Shown here piece by piece: positions 34,108-43,321 of a stretch of 64,000 nucleotides of DNA. Numbering within the stretch: position 1 is the first letter of the stretch; every line of letters starts with the position of its first letter. A model generated the notes under the pieces. That model saw nothing but the letters and a program-made list of their open reading frames with translations, did not search any database and was not told the DNA's origin. This stretch comes from Phialophora verrucosa (Eukaryota; Ascomycota; Eurotiomycetes; Chaetothyriales; Herpotrichiellaceae), in assembly GCA_002099365.1 (NCBI GenBank), contig MSED01000008.1:806001-870000 (forward strand), read 5' to 3'. The position numbers were made by a program, and so were the translations under genes.

Positions 34108-36598
34108 ATGGACAGAGTCTGGTCCGACTTCAATTTCAACCTGCCCACCTCCCTCCTCGCCGATCACGGCTTCTTCACCGGCTCGACCAAAGAAGGCTTG
34201 GAGACGGTGCGACGCAAGAGGAGGCGCACCACCTCCGATCAAGATATATTCCTGGCCTGCAACGCTTGTAGGCAGAAGAAGGTCAAGGTAGGGCGCCAGT
34301 CTCGCCAGACACCTCCCACCCCATTGTCGCCAGTGTCCTGGACTAAGTACTGGAACGGGGTTGTGAGCAGTGTCAAAGAGACAGCCGAAGTCCTTGTACT
34401 CGATGCGTGAAGTTGGGGTTGTCATGTTCCGTGCCGGAGGAGGATGGAAGGAAATTGTATGTTCTGCTTTCCCACCTCCAGAACTGTCCTTTGGCTTCAT
34501 GGTCCGCTTTCGCTAAGCAAAGAACCCAACATACAGCAATTCAGCCCGGAGCTACACGATGAAGCTGGAACGTCGCGTCCTGCAGCTGGAAGCGGAGCTG
34601 CGCAAACACGGCTTGGACGTCCCTGCCAGCGAACCAGCGGGCGAGCCCACCGACGTTTCATCCCAGCCGTCGGACACGACTCCCCAAGAACCTCTCGACT
34701 CTTCTCGAGGAGGCGTCGAGTCCAGGAAGTCTTCTACCAATCTGATTGGCAGGCTTTGTTGGCGTGAGCCACGGATCAGCACAGACCGAGCAGGTCGGCT
34801 GCATTTCTACGGTCCCTCTTCTAGCCTCCACACCGCCGAGAGTATATCTTCTTGGTTTTCTTGTAGCGAGACCGTTGGAGAGATATCGCAGAAGATCACC
34901 CACGAACTGCCCTACAAGCTCCAGAATCATCTCCTCGACCATTATTGGAAGTACCAGCATGGAGTCATCCAATTGATCAACCGAGAAGCCTTTTTAAGCG
35001 ACATGGAAGCCGGTCGTTGCCGGTACTACAGTAAGGCTTTGCTCTACGCTATATTAGCCTCCGCCGCCCGGGTGTCTGATTACCCGGAGATCAGGGCTCT
35101 TGTGGTGCCGGCCGAGGTTGAGACTCAGAGCTACCACTGTGAAGAGCCTTATCTATTCCGGAAAGCTGCTACTCTAGTGGAAGAGGAACTGCGGAACGAT
35201 GCAAGCGTGACTACGGTGCAGGCTCTAGGCCTGTTGAGCATTATTTGTGTTTCCTACTCAGGCTCGGATGCGAGAGGATGGATGGACTCAGGTACGTACA
35301 CGCGTAAGTCTACTCGACCCCGGTATTAAGCGATCGACCTAGGTCGTGCTATCCGTCTCGCCTTCGAATTTGGCCTCAACCACGAGCTCTCCATGGTGCG
35401 AGACGACAGCTGCACCCAAATGGACTCCGACGTTCGCAGGACGGCATTCTGGGGCTGTTTCACCTTGGATCAGTACGTTTGCCTGACTTGGCCTTGGTTT
35501 GGATGTCACATCTATTGACCCTCGTAATCTCAGGTTGTGGTCGACATACTTGGGGCGACCCCATCTGATAAGCCTCGAGGATGTCACTCAAAGTCGTCCT
35601 GCAGCCTCACCGGGCGAACATAAGTGGGACGATGTCATTGCGGGTGCTTGGGCTAGCCTGAGTGAACTCCTCGAGCGCATATGCGATTCCATGTCGGCAA
35701 TGTCCCCATCCATCCACAACTTCGACTGCGGATTCCGCCGCTTGCTAACTTGGTCTACGCAGAAATCGAAAACTTCCCTCGAACATGCTCCTGCAACAGG
35801 ATGCGCGCAAATGGCTGTCAACACTACACTCGAGCCTTCATTACACTCCAGAGTCGCCACCTGCCGTTCATGTGTTACAGTAGGTTGTCCTCCTCCTCGA
35901 ACGGCATGCATGCCTCGTTCGGGATCAAGGCCTCTCTTCCTCCTCCTTGAGCGGCCATGGAGATGGCGGTCTTCACCATCTGTCGTGTCATCTGCTGACT
36001 TGAGCCAAGTCTCCATTATCACAGTGCCTGCATCCTGGAGAGGCTCTCGGAAGCTCGTTTCGGAGTGACGATCCCGGATGTGTCCCCCGAGACCGTTGCC
36101 GCTCGCTCGACCTGCATTAGCCACGCCCTGCAGCTGGCAACCATCACCAAAGACTACAGAGCCCATCACGGAAGTGCGCGGACCATGATAGGCAACTCGA
36201 TCTCCGGCATCATCGTCGCAGTGGTCGTGTTGATAGCAAATTGGATGGACCGAGGAGAGAGCGATGCGGGCGAGTGCCTCGAGCTCGTAGACTCGTGTGT
36301 CCGCAGCGTGCAAGAGATGCAAGTCTCCTTCGCTTGCGCGCGGACCCTGTCCAAACAGGTCCTCTATCTGATGCGCCGATACAACTTCCCCTCGCTGCCC
36401 TCACAGAGCCGGACCACCTGGAACGAGGCTGACAACAGCCTGTTGTCCAAATTGAGCCAATCGCTCCCAATCTTCTCCTCGGAGCCAGGTTCTGCGATCT
36501 CCCACGAGCACGACCTGTTTCCCGCAATGTTCAACTACGAAGAGATTGAGATGTCGGTGCCATGGGCCATGTCACCTGAGGTGGCGGGCGTGTTATAG
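34108..36598 (+). CDS. Zn2Cys6 fungal-specific transcription factor
   Basis: Modelled as seven exons: 34108-34287, 34371-34456, 34537-35291, 35343-35472, 35534-35692, 35763-35879 and 36025-36598, giving 666 aa. The binuclear cluster is at residues 51-79 (C-X2-C-X6-C-X7-C-X2-C-X6-C, ACNACRQKKVKC..PCTRCVKLGLSC) and is split by intron 1 directly before the third Cys. A basic patch RRKRRR precedes it, and a coiled-coil linker MKLERRVLQLEAELRK follows. The middle homology region includes RAIRLAFEFGLNH, RTAFWGCFTLDQ and STYLGRPHL. The model between 35690 and 36030 is the weak part: intron 5 needs a GTCGGC or GTCCCC donor and intron 6 is 145 nt, yet all phases close. It is probably nuclear and may be the pathway-specific activator of the adjacent P450/MFS pair. 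Confidence 0.85.
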
Positions 36599-37366
36599 AT
36601 GACATTGAAATACCTTCGCCTCGACTGGGACCTTAAACAAATAACCAACAGACCTGCGGTCAGATCTCTAACCTTGAAAAGGTTGAAAAAGGTCAGAGCG
36701 AAATGAATAGTTTAGCTAAAGGCGAACCGAAAAGAATAAGACATTAACACGTCAAGCCCAGGGATCTGTCAGAGTATGAAAGGTTCCTTGATTGCTGTCT
36801 ACAGGTACTACTAGAGGCTCAACTATATACAACCAGTTGACCCCCCTTTCGTACTTGGGGCTGGGAATGCCAAACCCCCTTATCGACAGGATCGGGAGAG
36901 GCCCGTGTGAGTTCAACTCTCATCCGTAGGGCGCACGAGATGCCACAGGCAGTTAGGCTGACAAGAATGGTCGCAGCCAGACGAAAGAATTTCCGACCTC
37001 GGCCTTCCCTTCACCATGACAGGAGTGCTGGTATCTAGGGCCTTTCTGCACAGGCCCTCCCCTTGGCTAACAGGGCAGCCCCTCATGCTCTGAGAAATAA
37101 GATAGTCCGGGAAGGGAATCGAAGCAGTGGCCACTTCCGCTGGGATCTTCATCTGAACCAGCGGGCTCGTGGAAAGCAATAATACGTGGTCAATTGAACC
37201 CGTTACCTTACCACGCTGGCCGTGTAATCGGCCTTCAAGGTGTGAAATGCCTTCATCAACGTCAAATTGGCGTACCTCACCAGCAGCTTCAGACTTGTGG
37301 TTGACGGGCGCAGGGACACGGGGTTGAAATAAAAGAACGACCGCTCTGGTACCTTATCCTACTCGG
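36599..37366. other. intergenic
   Basis: No gene seen. The 3' UTR of the regulator probably occupies the first part. A T-arm-like hairpin near 36898-36920 does not extend into a tRNA cloverleaf. Confidence 0.45.
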
Positions 37367-37920
37367 CTAGGCGCTTTGCTTGGTCGGATGGATATCGGAA
37401 GTAAGTGCGCGATCTTGGCATAATTCCCATGTGAAAGCCTCCTTTTCGTGAAGAGCAAGGTATGAACAGATTCGCCGAAGCGCAGTAAGGGCTAGAAGCT
37501 CGCAGTTCTCGTGACGAAGGCGACGATGAGGAGCATCAAGGACTTCTTCGAGGCCGGTCTCGTTTCGTTTCACTCCGTAGTGCGCAACCGCGCGCGGGTG
37601 ATGCGCAAAGAAGTGAAGACTGATCGCCGCCGTGTTGTATCGGAACAGTGGGTACAATGAAACTTCGCCGTCGCTGACTGTTGCCACCACTAGTAGATGG
37701 TCAGTATGGATAGAGTCACTCAAAGAAGAGGAGAGCGTGAGTCGTGACTTACTTTTTACTCTTCCCTTAGGCGGTTTGCACCATCTACTGTACCGCAGAC
37801 ATGATGTTCTGGCCGTCCTGCAGAGGGGTGTAGAGGTGTAGCGAGAGTGATTTCGAAGAGAAATCCTATCCTGAAGGACTTTAATGCGGTGTGTGTCGTT
37901 GCGGGTGGAGGACCGGACAT
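37367..37920 (-). CDS. possible two-exon gene, unknown function
   Basis: A 219-codon frame open across this interval on the minus strand contains no ATG. It does contain a textbook intron signal (GTAAGT donor at about 37752, CTGAC branch, CTAG acceptor at about 37690). One arrangement starts at an ATG at 37920 (MSGPPPATTHTALKSF) and uses an upstream GTACAG donor into the same acceptor, then reads VATVSDGEVSLYPLFRYN to the stop at 37367. Other donors give a different downstream frame. I recognise no domain. The charged, Leu-rich C-terminal segment looks protein-like (RHENCELLALTALRRICSYL). This is the weakest gene call I would still write down. Confidence 0.3.
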
Positions 37921-39900
37921 GAGCCGTGGTGTCCGACAGAGAAGGATGACGGCTTAGCTGTCGAGGGTATTGGTGGAGAGGACAGAGTACTGTGAGTAGA
38001 ACGAGATGTCGCCCCAGATTAATCAAGAAGTAGGATAACCGTCGGTCACATGTTACTCGGTGTCAATCCATTTAATATCTCCTCCCTCAGCGGCACCAGT
38101 AAGCATGGGTGTTTTGCGACTGTATCAGGCACCTCGAAGGCCATTGAGCAGGTGATGAGGTTCGCGTAGACACAAGTTGTCTCCGCCATTTTCCTGGTGC
38201 ATATCCGTAGACCGGCGCTCAGGAAAGCCGATTGAACACTGCACTCGGGGGCTGAGAGGGGTGAGGGTGGTTCTATGTCAATGGCATACGGAAGATTTAG
38301 AGGCTTGGTGGGAGCCAGCAGAGGGGAGAAAAGTTATGGGTGATTTTGGTCTGACATGATGGAGGGACGGGCTCGCCTACGGGACAGTATGCGATTCGCT
38401 TGGGGGCTCCCTTGGGCCCTAAAGACGCCCAAAACCAGAACGATTTAGGGGTGCGCTGGTGACTTAAGACGCCCGAAGGATGCCCCGGAATTGACAGTAC
38501 CAATTAAACATTGCAACGAAATCAATCTCTTTGCTCCCACTACGGCACCTATGACTATCACAACACAGGCTATGCAAATGCGTACAGCACTCGGTTTCAC
38601 CAGCTTCTGCCAGCTGGCTACTCACGCTCCGCACCACGAGAAGGTGGCTGTTCCGACTTCACGAAGCATCCTCCTCTTCCACTGAGCTTCTCCTCTCAGC
38701 CTCTTGCCATTTGTCCTCCACGCCCTATTTCCTCCTGTGGAGCCATTGCATGTCGGCGTTGCTGTATGTACTGTTGCCGTGAGTTTGTATGCTGTCGAAC
38801 ATCAAGATCATTGGAGTACTGCTTGCTGCTGAGAAGTTTGTAGCCGTTTGGTTGTTTGTACATGTTGAAGCTGCAATGCGCGAACGAAACGCATAGAAGT
38901 AAGTTGTCATGGCGTACTGGGAACGCCGCCTGTGTCGTAAGGTATTGCTGGTGGTTCTGTTCTTCCACTTGGAACAATGTGGTTCGAGTTGCATGCTTCG
39001 ATGCATGGATGTGTTATTCGTTGGTGCTCAGTTATTGTGCTGACCGTTGTTCCGATTGTCGTACAGAGAGTACAAGTGACATTCTTCTGAATTTTCGATG
39101 AACGTGCTGTTGATCCCTCAATTGCTGCGTTATCGTCTCAAATGTACAACGCGTCTGCTCTTGGTACGCTTTATACGCTTTCGAAGAGTGTGCTGTTGTT
39201 CCACTCTGTCTGCCATGTCGTGGTCCTAATTCTCGTACAGGGAACAAAATGTTCATAGTGCATTGCCGAGTTGTTGATTGCAGTGTTGACGATTTGAGAG
39301 TTGCTGTTGCTTGTATAGCGAGGTTACCAAAGCCTGTTGGCTGATCTAGTGATCCTCTGAATTGCGAGCTGAGATCGCTGGACCTTCTGCCGCGGCTAAG
39401 AATAATGACGTGAATCGACCAGTAAGTCGATTTTGGCACAGTGATAAAATGACGCTGAGGTTCGACAGCTTGGCCGAGGCATCGTTGCCACTTCTGGTTT
39501 ATGTATCGTCCGAAATGAAGAGCTCGGTTGAACCAGGATTAGGGAAGTATCTTGTGTCCCAACGAAGATTTTCGGTGCTGAGCCTGTCAAGTTTGCTGAT
39601 GATGAATATGATGCCTCAGAAGGCCCCCAGGTGGCTTCAATGTATCTCTGCAACCGGAGAGCCATGTGTTGTAAGTGGCATTGGTCTTCGACTAAGTCGG
39701 GATGCAAGATGGAAAATGTCTGCTTGCTTAGAAGGTACACTGCGAGGACAAGACTCGCGTGCACTGGCGGAAAACTGTCGACGTGGTACTTAAATCCAGC
39801 AAGAAGACTTTGTGGTGTGTTGTAGAGGAACCGTCCCTGTCCGCTGTTTGGACAATGTCATCCAGCCGAGCCAAGAATCGTCTGGGTGCTGTAGTTGCTG
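37921..39900. other. gene-poor region, uncertain coding
   Basis: Several consecutive minus-strand frames of 60-135 codons (38725-39006, 39032-39439, 39396-39764, 39728-40009) are rich in Gln, Ser, Thr and His. They do not join by convincing splice sites into one protein. They may be low-complexity non-coding sequence related to the adjacent minisatellite, or a decayed gene. Confidence 0.35.
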
Positions 39901-40195
39901 CCGATGCCCATCCCCACCAATATTGTATGATGTGCAGACTGATGGCGATTCCAGGATGGTAGGCTGCTGTCTCTATCCCAGCCTGTATCGTATGCGGCAT
40001 ACCGAGCATACTTAGGGTGTTTCCGGGCGTTTCCAGGATGATAACAGCATGTGTTGTGCATACTCATGGCGATTACAGGACGGGCCACGGCTCCGATCCC
40101 CACCAATGTTGTATGATGTGTATACTCACGGCGTCTCCGGGATGGGCCGTGGTCCCATCCCCGCCGGTGTTGTATAACTTGTGGTGCCCGCCTGA
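39901..40195. repeat. minisatellite, about 64-bp unit, 4 to 5 degenerate copies
   Basis: The plus strand repeats a unit containing ATCCCCACCAATGTTGTATG, then a GTGTATACTCA(T/C)GGCG(A/T) stretch, then TCCAGGATGG or TCCGGGATGG. Copies begin near 39907, 39970, 40030, 40095 and 40155. The outer and penultimate copies are most alike, and the central one is the most diverged. No strong coding frame is kept across all units. Confidence 0.75.
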
Positions 40196-40420
40196 GACCC
40201 ATTGTTCCCATGAGTTAGGCTGAGTTGTTCGTGCCGTCACGAGAAGGATAGACAGTATCTCAAACTTCTATAAGAGAGAGTAGAGGCCATATCCATCACT
40301 GGACAAGCAGGAAGTCGCCGTTCTCAAGGCTAGATGCTCACTGACTCGAGAGGATGTCGAGATGTTGTCGATTTACAAGAGAAGGCGGTGCTTCCGTCTC
40401 CGGTCGGAAACAACGCCAGC

Positions 40421-41230
40421 TCAGACGTGTCTAATTTCTGCCAGGAGGTCACAGAAACTCATCTCCTCCTCATCCCTTGGAGACCCCTCCACTAGAGATG
40501 TCAGGTGAACATCCTGGCCAATTGCCGTGAACGGGCCGTTGGGGGCGGCGGTGCTCCCGAGAGCAGCGAGAGGGTTTTCGAACGACTCGGCTCCGAAGAA
40601 ATACTGCTCGGGGATGTTGTCGCCGCTGGGTAGCCAGTCGGCAACTTCCCTTGCAGGAAAGTCGAGGTCAAAGTCGCTGGGCCCGGCGCCCATCCCAAAC
40701 AAAAGGGGATCAACAAAACCATGTTGGGCTTCGTCGGCGCTTGTGCCAAATGTAGAGATGGCATCGGATGAAGACGCCGAAAAGTGCCTCAACAGGTCTT
40801 CCTGCTGTTGGGAAGAAGGTCCCTCCGCCTCAACAGGCGGAGGCATGGGCACCGAGGGCAGAACAGGAGCTGTGGCAGGCGCGGCCGCCGCCGTGGCAGC
40901 AGCCGGCACCCTCGCCTGACGGACACGATTGGCTATCTGCTTTGCTGAGAGCTTATGTTTGACCATCAGATGCCGCTTGAAGTTGTCAATACGTTTGTCG
41001 CTATGAGCGCACAGATGACACGAAAATCTGGTTTGCTTGTGGCTCCTCTGATGTCTCTTCCAGTTGGACCTGTCGGTGAAGTGCTGCGGCGGATTACAGG
41101 AATTGCACGACCAACGATACCCATCGTGCACGTTGGCATAGTGCACGGTGAGGGTGCTCTGGGCACTGTACGAATTGCCGCAGGCCCTGCACTCGAACCG
41201 AAGGTTAGGGTTGCTGGGAGCGGGTGGCAT
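40421..41230 (-). CDS. C2H2 zinc-finger protein
   Basis: A single exon on the minus strand of 269 aa. The first ATG is at 41230 (MPPAPSNPNLRFEC). The upstream in-frame codons have no ATG, and an upstream exon ending in an AG just before this ATG is possible. There are three consecutive fingers: C14-C17-H30-H35, C42-C45-H60-H64 and C71-C74-H87-H92. The second has a short insertion (CNSCNPPQHF) and the third (CHLCAHSDKRIDNFKRH) is degenerate in its hydrophobic core. The rest is an Ala/Pro-rich linker, then an acidic, aromatic-rich region (FDLDFPAREVADWLPSGD) that could be an activation domain. It is probably a nuclear DNA-binding regulator with unknown targets. It lies head to head with the small MGNICS protein gene, 1.6 kb apart. 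Confidence 0.83.
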   Translation of the reverse strand: MPPAPSNPNLRFECRACGNSYSAQSTLTVHYANVHDGYRWSCNSCNPPQHFTDRSNWKRHQRSHKQTRFSCHLCAHSDKRIDNFKRHLMVKHKLSAKQIANRVRQARVPAAATAAAAPATAPVLPSVPMPPPVEAEGPSSQQQEDLLRHFSASSSDAISTFGTSADEAQHGFVDPLLFGMGAGPSDFDLDFPAREVADWLPSGDNIPEQYFFGAESFENPLAALGSTAAPNGPFTAIGQDVHLTSLVEGSPRDEEEMSFCDLLAEIRHV

Positions 41231-42822
41231 CTGTTGCAAGATTTAGTGAGAGACATTTCACCGCAGCGAGTTGGAAGTACCTTTGAAGATCAGGAGGTTG
41301 TTACACTTTGAGAGGACGCTCTATTGCGGTGTGTTGTTCGTTGTGTTTGACGTTCGAAGTCGAATTGAATAGAGCTTTGAAGCTGGGACTAAATCGAGGT
41401 CGAACTATGTAGGAATGGAGTAGAAAAGGAAGAGCAGAGGACGAAATCTTATACACTACACCATGCCAACGCGTCGAGGGTCCTCTGCCTTTCAATTCAC
41501 CCATTACTCAATGCTCCGCCAATACCAAACTCTGTGAAAAGGCTAACACTATGGGAGTGTTTAACGTTCGCGAAGTCAAGTATGGATGGGCTATCAGAGC
41601 CAAGGCAGGAGTGGGGCGGAAATTGATATTCGCAGGGACACATGGACATTGCTGCCCTCGAGAGCATTGTTGCCACCCTGTTTCGACCGATTGGCGGTGT
41701 GCTGCTAGCATACCGGAAAACGCACAAGCGCCAAAGGTTTCTTGTGTTTGCTTCATATGCGTAGTTTGTGGTTGCCCGTGTCCGGTACCAAAGACATCAA
41801 GGTGTTGTTGGGGTATTTGCCGGAGGAGGGTTCCGCTGCGAGCCCTGTAATGCCAATTGATTCCATATTCTCGGCAGCTGCCTTTGAAGCTGGGCTATCT
41901 GCGCCTTCGCCTTAGACTCCGCCGTACGCCTGTAAAACCTGTTCGTCGAGAGTCTGAAAGTTTCCAGGTTGGTGCAATGTTGGCTGGCAGCCATCATATG
42001 CTGTAGACAGTGGGCTTGCCCAACAATCCACCATTGACCGCGAGCTCGATCTTCGGCCATGGCACAGACTTTCCGCCCCCTTCCACGCCCTGTTGAAGAG
42101 ATTGGAGCCATAGAAACTCTGCCTGAGCATTGCAAGTTATCGGACTTGCAAGATCCGTCCGCCGGTATGTCTCGAGACTGTGAGGCGCGGTCAAGGGCTT
42201 GGCAGCCATCATGTGGAAAGGAAGAGTGTTCCTTCCATTCGACCCTTGGAGCTGCATCAGAAGCACCATCATGTCTGAGGGTTCTCATTCTTCCCTTTTC
42301 TGCGGTGCACGGCTCTTTTGCCCCAGAGGAGGATAATTTCTGTCATTCTGAGGACTCCTTGTAGGCAGTTAATATTGTCCCAGAATGACCTACGATGGAT
42401 GCGAATGTGCTTAGTACAATGCCAGAGCAGGGACTGGAACGATTCAGCAGTGCAGTGGTGTTTAGGTTGGCAGCGAGCAAGAGCTAAGATTTCGGAGAAA
42501 TGGCGTACCTCGTACAGTAAGAGCCGAAGTCAGGCGGGCGGCAGGGAAGAAGCGGGCACTTCCAACCGCGCTGGCTAGTCCGACTACGTAATTGGCTCGG
42601 CAGGTGGGGCTTGGCGATTGCCCTCCGGACCTCGACACAGCCTCAATTCGTTTGCTTTCTCCCTCCTAATATCCTCCATAAAAGAGCTGTTTGGCCCGCG
42701 CCCCATCTCAGAATCTCGGAATTTCCTCAGACCCTGCAGAAGTCCTCTTCAGACCCTCAATTTCTTACAGCGCCAGCGACCTCATTTCGTCGTGCGAGTA
42801 GACCAGTAATTCGGCGCGCGAT
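41231..42822. other. divergent intergenic region
   Basis: Upstream sequence of the C2H2 gene (minus) and the MGNICS gene (plus). One ATG-initiated minus frame lies inside it and is listed separately with low confidence. Confidence 0.4.
41797..42288 (-). CDS. weak hypothetical ORF
   Basis: A 163-codon frame beginning with ATG (MRTLRHDGASDAAPR) on the minus strand. There is no known domain. The C-terminal part could form a charged helix (TAESKAKAQIAQLQRQL). The plus strand is also open over part of the interval, and the position lies between two divergent genes, so this may be chance. I include it only because the frame is long for intergenic DNA. Confidence 0.2.
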   Translation of the reverse strand: MRTLRHDGASDAAPRVEWKEHSSFPHDGCQALDRASQSRDIPADGSCKSDNLQCSGRVSMAPISSTGRGRGRKVCAMAEDRARGQWWIVGQAHCLQHMMAASQHCTNLETFRLSTNRFYRRTAESKAKAQIAQLQRQLPRIWNQLALQGSQRNPPPANTPTTP

Positions 42823-43321
42823 ATGGGGAACATCTGTTCCAAATCAGCCAACCAGTCGGACAACTTTTCCGGCCCCGGACGACCAGTTGGCTCGGGTGGG
42901 TCTCAACCGAAATCGACATCGACACCTGTGCCAGCGAAGCTCACGACAAGCACCCCTGGTCGAGCTTTGGGTGGGGCAGAGGGATCCACAGGCACCGCCG
43001 ATGCTAGGAGCGCAGCAGCGAGAGCAGCAGAGGTAAGTGGCAGCGGTCTACTTCTGAACTGGTTGCGTGCGGGAATTACTGCAGAGTCAATATTGTGGAC
43101 TTCATTTGCCACATCGCTTTGTGGCGAAGGATTTGTTCTAATTGTGTGACTTCGAATGCCAGGAGCGGGCTGCCAAAGCCAACAAACCTGGCGGCAAGCT
43201 GGCCAGCCAACTATCGGCACAGAAGAAGCAGACACAGAACCAACTGCTGAACTCTGGATCCGAAGCAGAGCGAAGAGCGAGAGACGCAGACGAAGCCGCA
43301 CAAAATCGGAGTTGGAATTGA
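42823..43321 (+). CDS. small N-myristoylated-type conserved fungal protein
   Basis: Two exons, 42823-43032 and 43163-43321, with a 130-nt intron (GTAAGT..CCAG), giving 122 aa. The N-terminus MGNICSKSAN carries a Gly2 and Ser6 N-myristoylation signal plus Cys5, a likely palmitoylation site, which predicts a doubly lipidated membrane-associated protein. The middle contains SDNFSGPGRPVGSG and GRALGG. After an Ala/Arg stretch (RSAAARAAE|ERAAKANKPGGKL, split by the intron) comes LASQLSAQKKQTQNQLLNSG, and the protein ends SEAERRARDADEAAQNRSWN. I know this arrangement from short uncharacterised proteins of filamentous ascomycetes. Biochemical function is unknown; a signalling or membrane-trafficking adaptor is a guess. 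Confidence 0.85.

Noticed and set aside
35588..36322. 244-codon minus frame antisense to the first Zn2Cys6 regulator
   Set aside because: The sense strand carries a spliced model with consistent phases and family motifs; the antisense frame has none.
36898..36920. tRNA-like T-arm (GTGAG-TTCAACT-CTCAT)
   Set aside because: No matching acceptor stem, D-arm or anticodon arm at the required distance on either strand.
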